A stretch of DNA of 64,000 nt from Pseudomonas fluorescens (GCF_001307275.1 NZ_CP012831.1:4952501-5016500); one strand, 5' to 3'. Counted from the first letter of the stretch, positions 30,151 through 39,561 are shown. A program made the numbers and translations. The notes: generated by a model not told the origin, from the sequence alone.

Positions 30151-31242
30151 ATGGATGTTTCGCAATCTGCAACCGCCGCCGATCAGGGCCGCCGAGTGTT
30201 CCTGAAGAAATCCCTGGTGGTCTCGGCCGCCGCCGCCACCCTTGGCAACTTGCCCGGGCTCGCCCAGGCCGAGCCCTTGAGCCAGCGTTACCCAGACCCG
30301 CTGATCAACATCCTTGACCCCAGCTTCATGGACTTGCGAATCTTCAACGCCAGCGTGGAGAAGCTCGCCACCGGCCTGCGTTGGGCAGAGGGGCCAGTGT
30401 GGGTCGGTGACGGGCGTTACCTGCTGGTCAGTGACATTCCCAACAACCGCATCGTGCGCTGGGATGAAATCACCGGCGGGCTGTCGGTGTACCGAGAGAA
30501 TGCCAATTTCTCCAACGGCATGTGCCGCGATCGCCAGGGGCGGCTGCTGGTGTGCGAAGGCTCCACCACCACCAGCGAAGGCCGGCGCATCACCCGCACC
30601 GAGCACAACGGCACCCTCACCGTGCTGGCGGACAGTTTCGAGGGCAAGCCTTTCAACTCGCCCAACGACATCGTCTGCAAGCGGGACGGTTCGGTCTGGT
30701 TCACCGACCCGCCGTTCCAGACCGGCAACAACTACGAGGGGCACAAAGTCACGCCCGTCCAGCCCCACGCGGTGTACCGCATCGACGGCGAAACCGGCAA
30801 GGTCAGCCGGGTGATCGACGACCTGGCGGGGCCGAACGGGTTGTGTTTTTCCCCGGACGAAAAAATCCTCTATGTGGTCGAAGGCCGGGCCAAGCCCAAC
30901 CGCTTGATCTGGGCCATCGCCGTCAAAGACGACGGCACCCTGGGCGAGCGGCGCAAGCACATCGAAGGCCTGGATTACGCGGCGATCGATGGGATCAAGT
31001 GCGATGAAAGCGGCAACCTCTGGTGCGGCTGGGGCGGCAATGGCGACCCCAAGGCCGACCTGGAAAAACTCGACGGCGTGCGGGTGTTCAACGCCGAAGG
31101 CAAGGCCATCGGGCACATCTCCCTGCCGGAGCGTTGCCCCAACGTCTGCTTCGGCGGCCGGGAAGGCAATCGGTTGTTCATGGCCGGCAGCCACTCGTTG
31201 TATTCGCTGTTCGTGAATACACGGGGGGCGACGTTTGCCTGA
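30151..31242 (+). CDS. Tat-exported SMP-30/gluconolactonase-family protein
   Basis: The 363-residue protein begins with a twin-arginine signal: GRRVFLKKSL (Arg14-Arg15), a hydrophobic stretch, then LAQA before EPLS. The six-bladed propeller carries the SMP-30 metal ligands, seen as WAEGPVW (Glu), FNSPNDIVCKRDG (Asn/Asp) and GPNGLCFSPDEKILYVVEG. It probably hydrolyses a sugar lactone in the periplasm. It converges on the LacI gene next door and may serve the same carbohydrate pathway, but this is inference. Confidence 0.88.
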   Translation: MDVSQSATAADQGRRVFLKKSLVVSAAAATLGNLPGLAQAEPLSQRYPDPLINILDPSFMDLRIFNASVEKLATGLRWAEGPVWVGDGRYLLVSDIPNNRIVRWDEITGGLSVYRENANFSNGMCRDRQGRLLVCEGSTTTSEGRRITRTEHNGTLTVLADSFEGKPFNSPNDIVCKRDGSVWFTDPPFQTGNNYEGHKVTPVQPHAVYRIDGETGKVSRVIDDLAGPNGLCFSPDEKILYVVEGRAKPNRLIWAIAVKDDGTLGERRKHIEGLDYAAIDGIKCDESGNLWCGWGGNGDPKADLEKLDGVRVFNAEGKAIGHISLPERCPNVCFGGREGNRLFMAGSHSLYSLFVNTRGATFA

Positions 31243-31274
31243 GTGAACCACTCACCCTTGGCGTTGATGGACTT

Positions 31275-31406
31275 TGTGGCGAGGGAGCTTGCTCCCGCTG
31301 GGCTGCGTAGCAGCCCCTCCATCAGGCAGCGCGGTGTGTCTGGTGGATTCAAGCCGTTTCATTCGGGGCCGCTTCGCGCCCCAGCGGGAGCAAGCTCCCT
31401 CGCCAC
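31275..31406. repeat. REP doublet, TGTGGCGAGGGAGC family
   Basis: Inverted pair of GAGGGAGCTTGCTCCCGC units about 90 bases apart between the SMP-30 gene and the lacI-type gene, which converge here. Confidence 0.88.
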
Positions 31407-31415
31407 GGGTTCCAC

Positions 31416-32426
31416 TTACTGTCTGGCTCTAGGGGCCGTACTGCCCCGCACCGTCAACTCAAACGGCAACACCACATGCCGTTCGGCAATCGGCTTTTTC
31501 TCGATCAGGGCAATCAGCATCTGCACCGCTTTTTGCCCAAACATCTCGGCAGGCTGCGAAATGGTCGTCAGGGGCGGGTCGCAGTAGGCGGCGAACGGGA
31601 TGTCGTCAAAGCCCACCAGGGAAATGTCCTCGGGCACTCGCAGGCCCATTCGCTTGATGCGCCTGAGCGCGCCGATGGCCATTTCGTCGTTTTCACAGAA
31701 CAGCGCACTGGGGCGATCGGCCAACGCCAGCATCGCCCCGGCACCGTCGTCACCGGCCTTCAAGGTGAAGTCGCCATGGCAGATCAGGCTGGGGTCGATG
31801 GCGATGCCGGCCTGGTGCAGGGCATCCTGGTAGCCGGCCACGCGGTCCAGGGTCAGGGGGCTGCTGCGCGGTCCCTTGATGATGCCGATGCGGCGATGGC
31901 CGAGACCGATCAGGTGTTCGGTCATGGCCTGGGCAGCAGCCCGGTTGTCGAGGCTGATGGTCGGGTAGGGGGCACCCTTGACCACTTCGCAGGCGTTGAC
32001 CAGCGGCAGGCTGTCGGCGCCAGTGGGCATCGATTCGAACGGATCGCTGGCACGCAACTGGATCACGCCGTCGGCCTGGTGGGCGTAGACCAGGGCGGCG
32101 AATTCCCGCTCGATCTGCGCCCGGCCCTGGGTGTCGCACAACAGCAATCGATAACCCGCCGCCTGTGCCGCCTGTTGCGCGCCACTGATGACCCGGGCGA
32201 AAAACGTGTTGGCGATGGCCGGCACCAGGATCACCAGGTTGCCGGTCCGGCGGGAGCGAAATTGCACCGCCATCAGATTGGGCCGATAGCCGGCCTGTTC
32301 CACCGCCGCGTTGACCTTGTCCCGTGTTTCGGGGAGTACCCGCTCGGGCGATTTCAGGGTTCTGGACACCGTGGCCACCGAAACACCCGCCAGCCGGGCC
32401 ACCTCACGAATGTTGGACAAAATCAC
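31416..32426 (-). CDS. LacI-family transcriptional regulator
   Basis: The 336-residue regulator has the LacI HTH and hinge helix (IREVARLAGVSVATVSRTLK, then YRPNLMAVQFRSRRT) and a periplasmic-binding-protein-like sugar domain with GFDDIPFAAYCDPPLTTI. The start is a GTG at 32426; a TTG at 32420 is an alternative. It is divergent from the oxidoreductase-epimerase-permease genes and probably binds the palindrome at 32542-32563. The ligand is unknown. Confidence 0.93.
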   Translation of the reverse strand: MILSNIREVARLAGVSVATVSRTLKSPERVLPETRDKVNAAVEQAGYRPNLMAVQFRSRRTGNLVILVPAIANTFFARVISGAQQAAQAAGYRLLLCDTQGRAQIEREFAALVYAHQADGVIQLRASDPFESMPTGADSLPLVNACEVVKGAPYPTISLDNRAAAQAMTEHLIGLGHRRIGIIKGPRSSPLTLDRVAGYQDALHQAGIAIDPSLICHGDFTLKAGDDGAGAMLALADRPSALFCENDEMAIGALRRIKRMGLRVPEDISLVGFDDIPFAAYCDPPLTTISQPAEMFGQKAVQMLIALIEKKPIAERHVVLPFELTVRGSTAPRARQ

Positions 32427-32506
32427 CTCGGGGAACAGGGGGTACGGTGGGGGAGCTTACCGCAGGTTGAGCGCCTCACAAATATTCCGCGGTGAACCCG
32501 TTGGGT

Positions 32507-32535
32507 TTGACACGCGGGGAAACTGAGCCTAGATT
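32507..32535 (+). promoter_or_regulatory. Predicted sigma-70 promoter of the oxidoreductase operon
   Basis: A perfect -35 TTGACA (32507-32512) and a -10 TAGATT (32530-32535) are separated by 17 bases. Transcription would start near 32542, exactly where the operator palindrome begins. Confidence 0.7.
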
Positions 32536-32541
32536 TCCGCC

Positions 32542-32563
32542 ATGATGTAACCGGTTACATCAT
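32542..32563. promoter_or_regulatory. Perfect 22-bp operator palindrome, LacI type
   Basis: The half-site ATGATGTAACC is followed immediately by its exact complement, with the central CpG typical of LacI/PurR-family operators. It lies at about +1 to +22 of the predicted promoter, so binding would block initiation. The divergent LacI-family gene begins 116 bases away. Confidence 0.85.
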
Positions 32564-32587
32564 CATCCTGACAGGAAGAGAATCGCG

Positions 32588-33763
32588 ATGAATCCTGTAG
32601 CACCGAAAATAAGAATGGGCTTCGTCGGCGGTGGAGAGGGCGCTTTCATCGGCCAGGCTCACCGTCAGGCCGCGGGCCTGGACGGCGGTTTCGAACTGGT
32701 GTGCGGCGCGTTCAGCCGCGACCCGCACAACACTCGGCAGACGGGCACGGCCCTGGGCCTGGCCGCGTCCCGTTGTTATCACGACTGGCAGCACATGCTC
32801 GACACCGAAGCGCTGCTGCCGCTTGATCAGCGCATGGAACTGCTGGTCATCGTCACCCCCAATCATCTTCATGCACCCATCGCCAGCGAGGCCTTGAAAG
32901 CCGGTTTCCATGTGTTCAGCGAGAAGCCCGCCGCGCTGGACCTCAAGCAATTGCTGGCCCTGCGCGAGGTGCTGCACGGCAGCCGTTGCCTCTATGGCCT
33001 GGCCCACACCTACCTGGGCTATCCCATGGTGTGGCAGGCCCGGGACATGGTGCGCTCGGGCGTGATCGGCCAGGTGCGCAAAGTGCTGGTCGAGTACCCC
33101 CAAGGCTGGCTCAGCCAGGATGTCGCCGCCCAGGGCAATAAGCAGGCCGAGTGGCGCGACGATCCCGGCCAGTCCGGCCTGGGCGGTTGCATCGGCGACA
33201 TTGGTACCCATGCGTTTTCCCTGGCCGAGTTCGTCGCGGACCAACCGATCCAGCAGCTATGCGCTGCGTTGGGCACGCACGTCCCGGGGCGGCAACTGGA
33301 TGACGATGCGGCGATGCTGTTCAAGATGGCGGGTGGCGCCAGCGGTGTGCTGATCGCAAGCCAGGTCTGCACCGGCGAAGAGAACCCGCTGAAGATTCGC
33401 GTCTACGGCGACAAGGGCGCCTTGGAGTGGCGCCAGGAAGAACCGGCGAGCCTGATCCATCGTGCCTTCGACCAGCCGTTGCGCACCCTGCGTAGCGGCC
33501 TCGGCCAGCCGTGGCTGTGCGAGGCGGCCACGCGGCGCATGCGTCTGCCGGCCGGGCATCCCGAGGGCTACCTGGAAGCCATGGCCAACCTCTACGGCGA
33601 TTTCGCCCACGCCATTCGCAGCCATGTCCAAGGCCCCGACGCCCCCGGCGTACCCGGCATCGAGATCGGCTTGCGTGGCATGGCGTTCATCGAGGCCGCC
33701 ATCCTCAACCACCGTGGCGACGCGAAATGGACCGTCGTGCAAACCGGAGCATCCCTGTTGTGA
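32588..33763 (+). CDS. Gfo/Idh/MocA-family sugar oxidoreductase
   Basis: The 391-residue NAD(P)-dependent enzyme has an N-terminal Rossmann fold with FVGGGEGAFIGQAHRQAA, the catalytic-lysine motif FSEKPAALDL near residue 115, and GGCIGDIGTHAFSLAEF with the conserved Asp/His. AGGAAGAG precedes the ATG. It oxidises a hydroxyl of a sugar, inositol or glycoside, but the substrate is not readable. It overlaps the downstream isomerase gene by 4 bases. Confidence 0.93.
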   Translation: MNPVAPKIRMGFVGGGEGAFIGQAHRQAAGLDGGFELVCGAFSRDPHNTRQTGTALGLAASRCYHDWQHMLDTEALLPLDQRMELLVIVTPNHLHAPIASEALKAGFHVFSEKPAALDLKQLLALREVLHGSRCLYGLAHTYLGYPMVWQARDMVRSGVIGQVRKVLVEYPQGWLSQDVAAQGNKQAEWRDDPGQSGLGGCIGDIGTHAFSLAEFVADQPIQQLCAALGTHVPGRQLDDDAAMLFKMAGGASGVLIASQVCTGEENPLKIRVYGDKGALEWRQEEPASLIHRAFDQPLRTLRSGLGQPWLCEAATRRMRLPAGHPEGYLEAMANLYGDFAHAIRSHVQGPDAPGVPGIEIGLRGMAFIEAAILNHRGDAKWTVVQTGASLL

Positions 33764-34839
33764 ATACCCTCGACAAGACCCCGAGCGGCCTGCGCGGCCC
33801 AGGTATTTTCCTGGCGCAGTTCATGTCCGCCGAAGCCCCGTTCGACACCCTGGCCAACATCGCCCAGTGGGCCGCTTCACAAGGCTACAAGGCCATTCAA
33901 CTGCCGACATCGGGCACGCAATACATTGACCTGGCCCGGGCCGCCGAAAGCCAGGCCTATTGCGATGAGCTCAAGGCCACCTGTGCCCAGGCCGGTGTCG
34001 AGATCAGCGAGCTATCGACGCACCTGCAAGGCCAGTTGGTGGCGGTGCATCCGGCGTTCGACGCGCTGTTCGATGACTTCGCCCCGGCCCATTTGCGCGG
34101 CCAGCCCCAGGCGCGGACCGAGTGGGCGATCGAGCAACTCAAGCTGGCCGCCCGCGCCAGCCAGCGGCTGGGTCTCAAGGCCCATGCGACGTTTTCCGGC
34201 GCGCTGCTGTGGCCGTATCTCTATCCCTGGCCGCAGCGGCCGGCGGGCCTGGTGGAGCAGGGTTTCGCCGAACTGGCCCGGCGCTGGTTGCCGATTCTCG
34301 ATTGCTTCGACGCGGCCAGTGTGGACCTGTGCTACGAGATCCACCCCGGCGAAGACCTCCACGACGGTGCCTCGTTCGAACGTTTCCTGGAGGCGGTCGA
34401 TCATCACCCACGGGCGGCGATTCTCTACGACCCCAGTCATCTGTTGCTGCAACAGATGGACTACCTGGGCTTCATCGACCGTTACCACGCACGGATCCGC
34501 ATGTTCCACGTCAAGGACGCCGAATTCCGCCCCGATGCCCGTTCGGGGGTGTACGGCGGCTACCAGGGCTGGGTCGATCGTCCCGGGCGGTTCCGTTCGC
34601 TGGGCGATGGCCAGATCGATTTCAAATCGATCTTCAGCAAGCTGACCCAATACGATTTCAGCGGGTGGGCGGTCCTGGAATGGGAATGTTGCTTGAAGGA
34701 TTCACACCAGGGCGCCGCAGAAGGGGCGGCGTTCATCCAGCGGCACATGATCAGCAAGACCCGTAAGGCGTTCGATGATTTTGCCAGCGTCACGGCGGAT
34801 GAGGATTCCAACCGGCGGTTGTTGGGCCTATTGAGGTAA
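33760..34839 (+). CDS. Sugar phosphate isomerase/epimerase-family protein (TIM barrel)
   Basis: The 359-residue protein belongs to the AP-endonuclease-2-like superfamily. Metal-ligand positions are visible in LCYEIHPGEDLHDG (Glu), LYDPSHLLLQQMDYLGF (Asp/His), RMFHVKDAEF (His) and AVLEWECC (Glu). The start is a GTG at 33760 that overlaps the previous stop as GTGA, implying coupled translation. With the oxidoreductase it resembles pairs that act on 3-keto-sugars or inositol derivatives; this is inference. Confidence 0.88.
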   Translation: MNTLDKTPSGLRGPGIFLAQFMSAEAPFDTLANIAQWAASQGYKAIQLPTSGTQYIDLARAAESQAYCDELKATCAQAGVEISELSTHLQGQLVAVHPAFDALFDDFAPAHLRGQPQARTEWAIEQLKLAARASQRLGLKAHATFSGALLWPYLYPWPQRPAGLVEQGFAELARRWLPILDCFDAASVDLCYEIHPGEDLHDGASFERFLEAVDHHPRAAILYDPSHLLLQQMDYLGFIDRYHARIRMFHVKDAEFRPDARSGVYGGYQGWVDRPGRFRSLGDGQIDFKSIFSKLTQYDFSGWAVLEWECCLKDSHQGAAEGAAFIQRHMISKTRKAFDDFASVTADEDSNRRLLGLLR

Positions 34840-34876
34840 CCGGCCCCACCCAAAACCCCGTGGCGAGGAAATCCAT

Positions 34877-34967
34877 TGTGGGAGCAAGGCTTGCCCGCGA
34901 TGAACGAAAACGCGGTTCAACGGTTGGAGCGCGGCGCGGCCATCGCGGGCAAGCCTTGCTCCCACAG
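34877..34967. repeat. REP doublet, GTGGGAGCAAGGC family
   Basis: Inverted pair with core AGCAAGGCTTGCCCGCGAT, the same family as at 13748-13838. It lies inside the likely operon, between the epimerase and permease genes, where it could stabilise the upstream mRNA. Confidence 0.88.
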
Positions 34968-35035
34968 GGGATCCTCCGTAACAAAAGCGGTGCGGCTTTT
35001 TTTTTCACAAGAACAACAATAAAACGGTGACGCTC

Positions 35036-36268
35036 ATGACCACGATGAATGCACGCCTCAGCGTGATGATGTTCCTGCAGTTCTTTATCTGGGGTGGCTG
35101 GTTCGTCACCCTCGGCACCTTCCTGTCCAGCACGCTGGGCGCCAGCGGGGGGCAGATCGGCATGGCGTTCTCCACGCAATCGTGGGGTGCGATCATTGCG
35201 CCGTTCGTCATCGGCCTGATCGCCGACCGCTTCTTCAACGCCGAACGGATCCTGGCGGTGTTGCACCTGCTCGGCGCGGTGTTGCTGTATCAGCTGTATT
35301 CGGCGGCGGATTTCAGCGTGTTCTACCCGTACGTACTGGTGTACATGGTGGTCTACATGCCGACGCTGGCCCTGGTCAATTCCGTGGCGTTCCGCCAGAT
35401 GCGCGATCCGGCGCTGGAGTTCTCCCGCATCCGGGTGTGGGGCACGATTGGCTGGATCGTCGCGGGCGTGGTGATCAGCTTCGTGTTCGCCTGGGATTCG
35501 CGCGAAGCGATCTCGGCAGGCGGCTTGCGCAATACGTTCCTGATGGCGGCCATCGCGTCCCTGGTCCTGGGGCTCTACAGCTTCACGCTACCGGCCACGG
35601 CGCCGCTCAAGGAACAGGCCAGCGCGGGCGGCGTCAAGCAACTGCTGGGGCTGGACGCGTTGGGTCTGTTGAAGGATCGCAGCTACCTGGTGTTCTTCAT
35701 CGCTTCGATCCTGATCTGCATTCCCCTGGCGTTCTATTACCAGAATGCCAACCCGTTCCTGGCCGAAACCGGGATGACCAACCCAACGGCGAAGATGGCC
35801 ATCGGGCAGGTCTCGGAAGTGTTGTTCATGCTGCTGTTGCCACTGTTCATCCAGCGCTTCGGCATCAAGCTGGCACTGTTGGTGGGCATGTTGGCGTGGG
35901 CGCTACGCTACGTGTTGTTCGCCTACGGCAATAACGGCGACCTGGCGTTCATGCTGTTCACCGGCATTGCCTTGCACGGCATCTGCTACGACTTCTTTTT
36001 TGTCTCGGGGCAGATCTACACCGACGCCAAGGCGCCGGAGCGCTTTCGCAGCTCGGCCCAGGGCCTGATTACCCTGGCGACCTATGGTGTGGGGATGCTG
36101 ATCGGCTTCTGGGTGGCGGGGCAGGTGACCGATCACTTTGTCGTGGCGGGCGGTCATGACTGGCAGAGCATCTGGCTGTTCCCGGCCGGTTTCGCGCTGC
36201 TGGTATTGGTCTGCTTCCTGTTTACCTTCCGTGGCCAGCAGGCGCTCGTTGCGCCGTCAAAGGCTTGA
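35036..36268 (+). CDS. NHS-type MFS permease (nucleoside:H+ symporter family)
   Basis: The 410-residue protein has twelve hydrophobic segments. The N-terminal LSVMMFLQFFIWGGWFVTLG and the loop GASGGQIGMAFSTQSWGAII resemble NupG/XapB/YegT-type symporters. The ATG at 35036 has GGTGA 5 bases upstream. It follows the epimerase gene by 196 bases on the same strand and is probably the importer for the LacI-controlled pathway; a glycoside or nucleoside would fit. Confidence 0.88.
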   Translation: MTTMNARLSVMMFLQFFIWGGWFVTLGTFLSSTLGASGGQIGMAFSTQSWGAIIAPFVIGLIADRFFNAERILAVLHLLGAVLLYQLYSAADFSVFYPYVLVYMVVYMPTLALVNSVAFRQMRDPALEFSRIRVWGTIGWIVAGVVISFVFAWDSREAISAGGLRNTFLMAAIASLVLGLYSFTLPATAPLKEQASAGGVKQLLGLDALGLLKDRSYLVFFIASILICIPLAFYYQNANPFLAETGMTNPTAKMAIGQVSEVLFMLLLPLFIQRFGIKLALLVGMLAWALRYVLFAYGNNGDLAFMLFTGIALHGICYDFFFVSGQIYTDAKAPERFRSSAQGLITLATYGVGMLIGFWVAGQVTDHFVVAGGHDWQSIWLFPAGFALLVLVCFLFTFRGQQALVAPSKA

Positions 36269-36286
36269 AGCAGGGCTGGGCGTCAG

Positions 36287-36943
36287 TCATTTGTGGCTGA
36301 CGTCCAGTTTGGTGTAGGTCACTTTCCCGCCTTCGTTGGAATAACCCTTGTTGTCCAAGGTGTAGACGCCGGCCTTGAAGTAGAAGTTATAGCTGTACCA
36401 GGACGAGTCCAACTTCACCTGTTTGCCCGTGTTGCCGATCAGCACCGAGAGCTGGCCTTGCTTGTCCATTTGCAGCGAATAGGAGAAGGCCTTGTTCAGC
36501 GGCACGTTTGGCACGGTGTAGATCACCGGGCTCTTCTTGTCCTTGGGCTTGACCCGGTATTCCACGTCGATATTGCCGGTGCCCTTGGCGTAGCGGTACA
36601 CCAGTTTCAACAACGGCGTGGGGGCGTCCTTGGCGTGGATCTGCGCCACCACCACCCGGCCTTCGGAAGGCACCTGGTTCACCGCCAGGGTGCCCTTGAG
36701 GGTATTGGTGCCGCTGTTGTAGCGCCAGTTGCGCAGCTTGCCGTCCTTGCCGGTTTCCCGCAGCTCGGAGCGCGGGTATTCGCTTTTACCGGTATGGGAA
36801 CCGGTGACCGGCGCCCAGAAAACGATCCGCTGGCCGTTATTGTCGAAATACTTGTTTTTCAGGGTCGGCATGGCTTTGGTCGCCACGACCTGCGCCGGCG
36901 TTTGCACGGGCAGGGTAATGTTCCAGACAGTCAGGTCAATCAT
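36287..36943 (-). CDS. Polysaccharide lyase family 7 (alginate lyase) protein
   Basis: The 218-residue single-domain protein has the three PL7 motifs in order: YPRSELRE (residues 57-64), QIHAK (101-105) and YFKAGVY (188-194), which supply the catalytic His, Tyr and Arg. GGAGGG lies before the ATG at 36943. There is no signal peptide: the protein starts MIDLTVWNITLP, the mature-enzyme sequence. It would therefore act in the cytoplasm or leave by another route. A weak hairpin lies between its end and the convergent permease. Confidence 0.93.
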   Translation of the reverse strand: MIDLTVWNITLPVQTPAQVVATKAMPTLKNKYFDNNGQRIVFWAPVTGSHTGKSEYPRSELRETGKDGKLRNWRYNSGTNTLKGTLAVNQVPSEGRVVVAQIHAKDAPTPLLKLVYRYAKGTGNIDVEYRVKPKDKKSPVIYTVPNVPLNKAFSYSLQMDKQGQLSVLIGNTGKQVKLDSSWYSYNFYFKAGVYTLDNKGYSNEGGKVTYTKLDVSHK

Positions 36944-37188
36944 GATAAAACCCTCCAACGGGACCGGCCGTTACCTGGCGGCCGTCAAGACAGAAACGGC
37001 CTTCCGTGGCGCAGTTTTCATGTTATCGACAAGGGGCTGTCTCGCTGGAGGCGCACCTGACGGATGGCTCTGCAGCGAGCCTTTCAGGCACTGAATTGGG
37101 CGGATAGGGTGTGTCAATTTATGACTGATCGGTTAGAGTACGCGCCGCCCGAGAGACGGATCCCGGGCGTCTTCCCATGGAGCGTTAA

Positions 37189-37524
37189 ATGAACCACATC
37201 AGCAAAGTTGTCGCCTGCGCACTGTTCGGCCTGGCCCTGGCGGGTTGCACCGGCACCCCGATGAAAACCCAGCAATACGACAGCACCCAGTACACCGTTG
37301 TCGGCCACAGTGAAGCCAAGGCCACCGGCCTGCTGCTGTTCGGCCTGATCCCGATCCAGCAGAACAACCGTTTCGTGCGCGCCCAGACCGCGGCGATCAA
37401 GGCCAAGGGCGGCGACGCCATGATCAACACCCAAGTCCAGGAAAACTGGTTCTGGGCCTGGGTCCTGACCGGCTACACCACCTCGGTGTCCGGTGATGTG
37501 GTCAAGCTGAAAAGCGTTCAGTAA
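37189..37524 (+). CDS. Small predicted lipoprotein
   Basis: The 111-residue protein starts MNHISKVVACALFGLALAGC, with lipobox LAGC (Cys20). The mature part contains ATGLLLFGLIPIQQNNRFVRA and KGGDAMINTQVQENWFWAWV, a pattern seen in small TRL-like or DUF-type lipoproteins. I do not recognise a function. It stands alone. Confidence 0.8.
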   Translation: MNHISKVVACALFGLALAGCTGTPMKTQQYDSTQYTVVGHSEAKATGLLLFGLIPIQQNNRFVRAQTAAIKAKGGDAMINTQVQENWFWAWVLTGYTTSVSGDVVKLKSVQ

Positions 37525-37573
37525 CACCCTGCTTGAAAGGCAAGCGAGCCTGCCGGTTGTAAAGGCGCTTGCC

Positions 37574-37662
37574 TGTGGCGAGGGAGCTTGCTCCCGCTCG
37601 ATCGCGCAGCGATCACAAAAGGGCCGCTTCGCAGCCCAGCGGGAGCAAGCTCCCTCGCCACA
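37574..37662. repeat. REP doublet, TGTGGCGAGGGAGC family
   Basis: Inverted pair between the lipoprotein gene and the convergent lactate permease gene. Confidence 0.88.
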
Positions 37663-37687
37663 ACAGCCCTATCTGCCGGCTCCTCGA

Positions 37688-39451
37688 TCACTGTCCTCCC
37701 ACCACCATATGCGTGAACGGCGCCACATACGCCTGCAATGTCACCAGCCCGCCCACCAGAATCGCCAGCACCACCGAGTGGAAAAACACGTAGCGCAGGA
37801 TTTCGCCTTCGTGACCGTACCAACGGGTCGCGGTGGAGGCCACCACGATCGACTGAGCGTCGACCATCTTGCCCATCACCCCACCGGAACTGTTGGCGGC
37901 GGCCATCAACACCGGGCTGATGCCCAACTGCTCGGACGTGACCCGCTGCAAGCCGCCAAACAATACGTTGGAGGCCGTGTCCGAGCCGGTCAGCGCCACG
38001 CCGAGCCAGCCCAGCAGGGTGCCGAACATGGGGTAGAAAATGCCCGTGGCGGCGAAGGCCAGGCCCATGGTCGCGTCCAGGCCCGAATACCGCGTGAGGA
38101 ACCCCAAGGCCAACATCGCGACGATGGTGATCAGCGAGTAGCGCACCACCCAGAGCGTTCGCAGGTAGTGGTGCACCAGTTGCGGAATGGAATAGCCCAT
38201 CAGCAAGCCACCGAGAATCGCGGCCAGGAAAATGCCGCTGCCCGTGGCGGTGAACCAGTTGAACTTGTAGACCGCCTCCTCGGTTTTAGGCTGGGGCACC
38301 ACGGGCGGGACTTTTTCGATCTGCTGGTGAATGGTGCCGAAGGTCACCAGGGGCGAGAAGATCGGGTTGGCCTCGCGCATCGGCTTGCTTTGGGGGTCAA
38401 GCTTGGCTGATTGGGTCTGCGGGTCCAGCGCCGGACGGGTGTCGAACAGGTTCTTGAAACCCTGGGTGCCCCAAGCGAAGACGAACACCGTGAGGATGAT
38501 CCACGGCATCCAGGCCCGTCCCACGGCGGGGCGGGCGTCGTTGGAAAACGCCGCGCTGGCGGTGGGTTTTTCATCCTCGCTGGCGTCGATCTTCGAGTTG
38601 TCGACCCGCCCGGACAGCGCGGCGGAGGTGTGCACCGTGGCCGGTTTCCAGACCTTGAGGAAACCGGTGAGGCAGGCCATGGAAATCAGCGCGGCGATGA
38701 CGTCCACCAGCATCGGCCCGTGGTAGTTCGACACCAGGAACTGCGGGATGGCGAAGCTGACACCGGCCACCAGGATCGCCGGCCAGACTTCCAGCATCTT
38801 GCGCCAGCCGGCGAAAGCCCAGATCAACCAGAACGGCACCAGCACCGAGAAAAACGGCAACTGCCGACCGACCATCATCGACAGCTCCATTTCATCCAGC
38901 CCGGTGACTTTGGCCAAGGTGATGATGGGCGTGCCCAGGGCGCCGAAGGCCACGGGCGCGGTGTTGGCGATCAGCGCCAGACCCGAGGCGGCCAAGGGGG
39001 AAAACCCCAGCCCGATCAGGATCGCTCCAGTCACCGCCACCGGCGTGCCGAAGCCCGCCGCGCCCTCGAAAAACGCGCCGAAGCAAAAGGCGATCAACAG
39101 CAGTTGCAGGCGCCGGTCGTCGGTGATGCGCGCGAGGGAGTCCTGCAGGACCTTGAACGAACCGTTCTCGGTGGTCAGCCGGTGCAGGAAAATGATATTG
39201 AGCACGATCCAACCGATGGGCAGCAGGCCGTTGGCCGCGCCATAAAGCGCCGCAGACCCGGCCATGCCAACGGGCATGCCGAAGGCGAAAATCGCGATCA
39301 GCAAGGCCGAGGCCAGGGCCAGCAAGGCCGCCAGGTGTGCCTTGACATGAAAGAACGCCAGGGACGCCAACATCACCACCACCGGAACCGCCGCCAGGAG
39401 CGTGGACAGCACCGCATTACCGAAGGGATCGTAGACTTGTTGCCAGACCAT
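37688..39451 (-). CDS. lldP: L-lactate permease (LctP family)
   Basis: The 587-residue protein has 13-14 hydrophobic segments and the family motifs NSSGGVMGKMVDAQSIVVA near the C-terminus and EGAAGFGTPVAVTGAILIG in the first half. It imports lactate, and probably glycolate, with protons. The ATG at 39451 has GAGG upstream and gives MVWQQVYDPFGN, the family start. A hydrophilic loop of about 75 residues (near 330-420) is long for the family. No lactate dehydrogenase gene is near. Confidence 0.93.
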   Translation of the reverse strand: MVWQQVYDPFGNAVLSTLLAAVPVVVMLASLAFFHVKAHLAALLALASALLIAIFAFGMPVGMAGSAALYGAANGLLPIGWIVLNIIFLHRLTTENGSFKVLQDSLARITDDRRLQLLLIAFCFGAFFEGAAGFGTPVAVTGAILIGLGFSPLAASGLALIANTAPVAFGALGTPIITLAKVTGLDEMELSMMVGRQLPFFSVLVPFWLIWAFAGWRKMLEVWPAILVAGVSFAIPQFLVSNYHGPMLVDVIAALISMACLTGFLKVWKPATVHTSAALSGRVDNSKIDASEDEKPTASAAFSNDARPAVGRAWMPWIILTVFVFAWGTQGFKNLFDTRPALDPQTQSAKLDPQSKPMREANPIFSPLVTFGTIHQQIEKVPPVVPQPKTEEAVYKFNWFTATGSGIFLAAILGGLLMGYSIPQLVHHYLRTLWVVRYSLITIVAMLALGFLTRYSGLDATMGLAFAATGIFYPMFGTLLGWLGVALTGSDTASNVLFGGLQRVTSEQLGISPVLMAAANSSGGVMGKMVDAQSIVVASTATRWYGHEGEILRYVFFHSVVLAILVGGLVTLQAYVAPFTHMVVGGQ

Positions 39452-39561
39452 GTTCCACCTCTGCTTTTTATTGTTGGAAGTGCAGGCCCCAGGGGGGATT
39501 GGCAGAGAAGTATAGGCGGGGATTGACGAGGGGAATGGCGCAGAGGCCTGGGGTAAGACCC

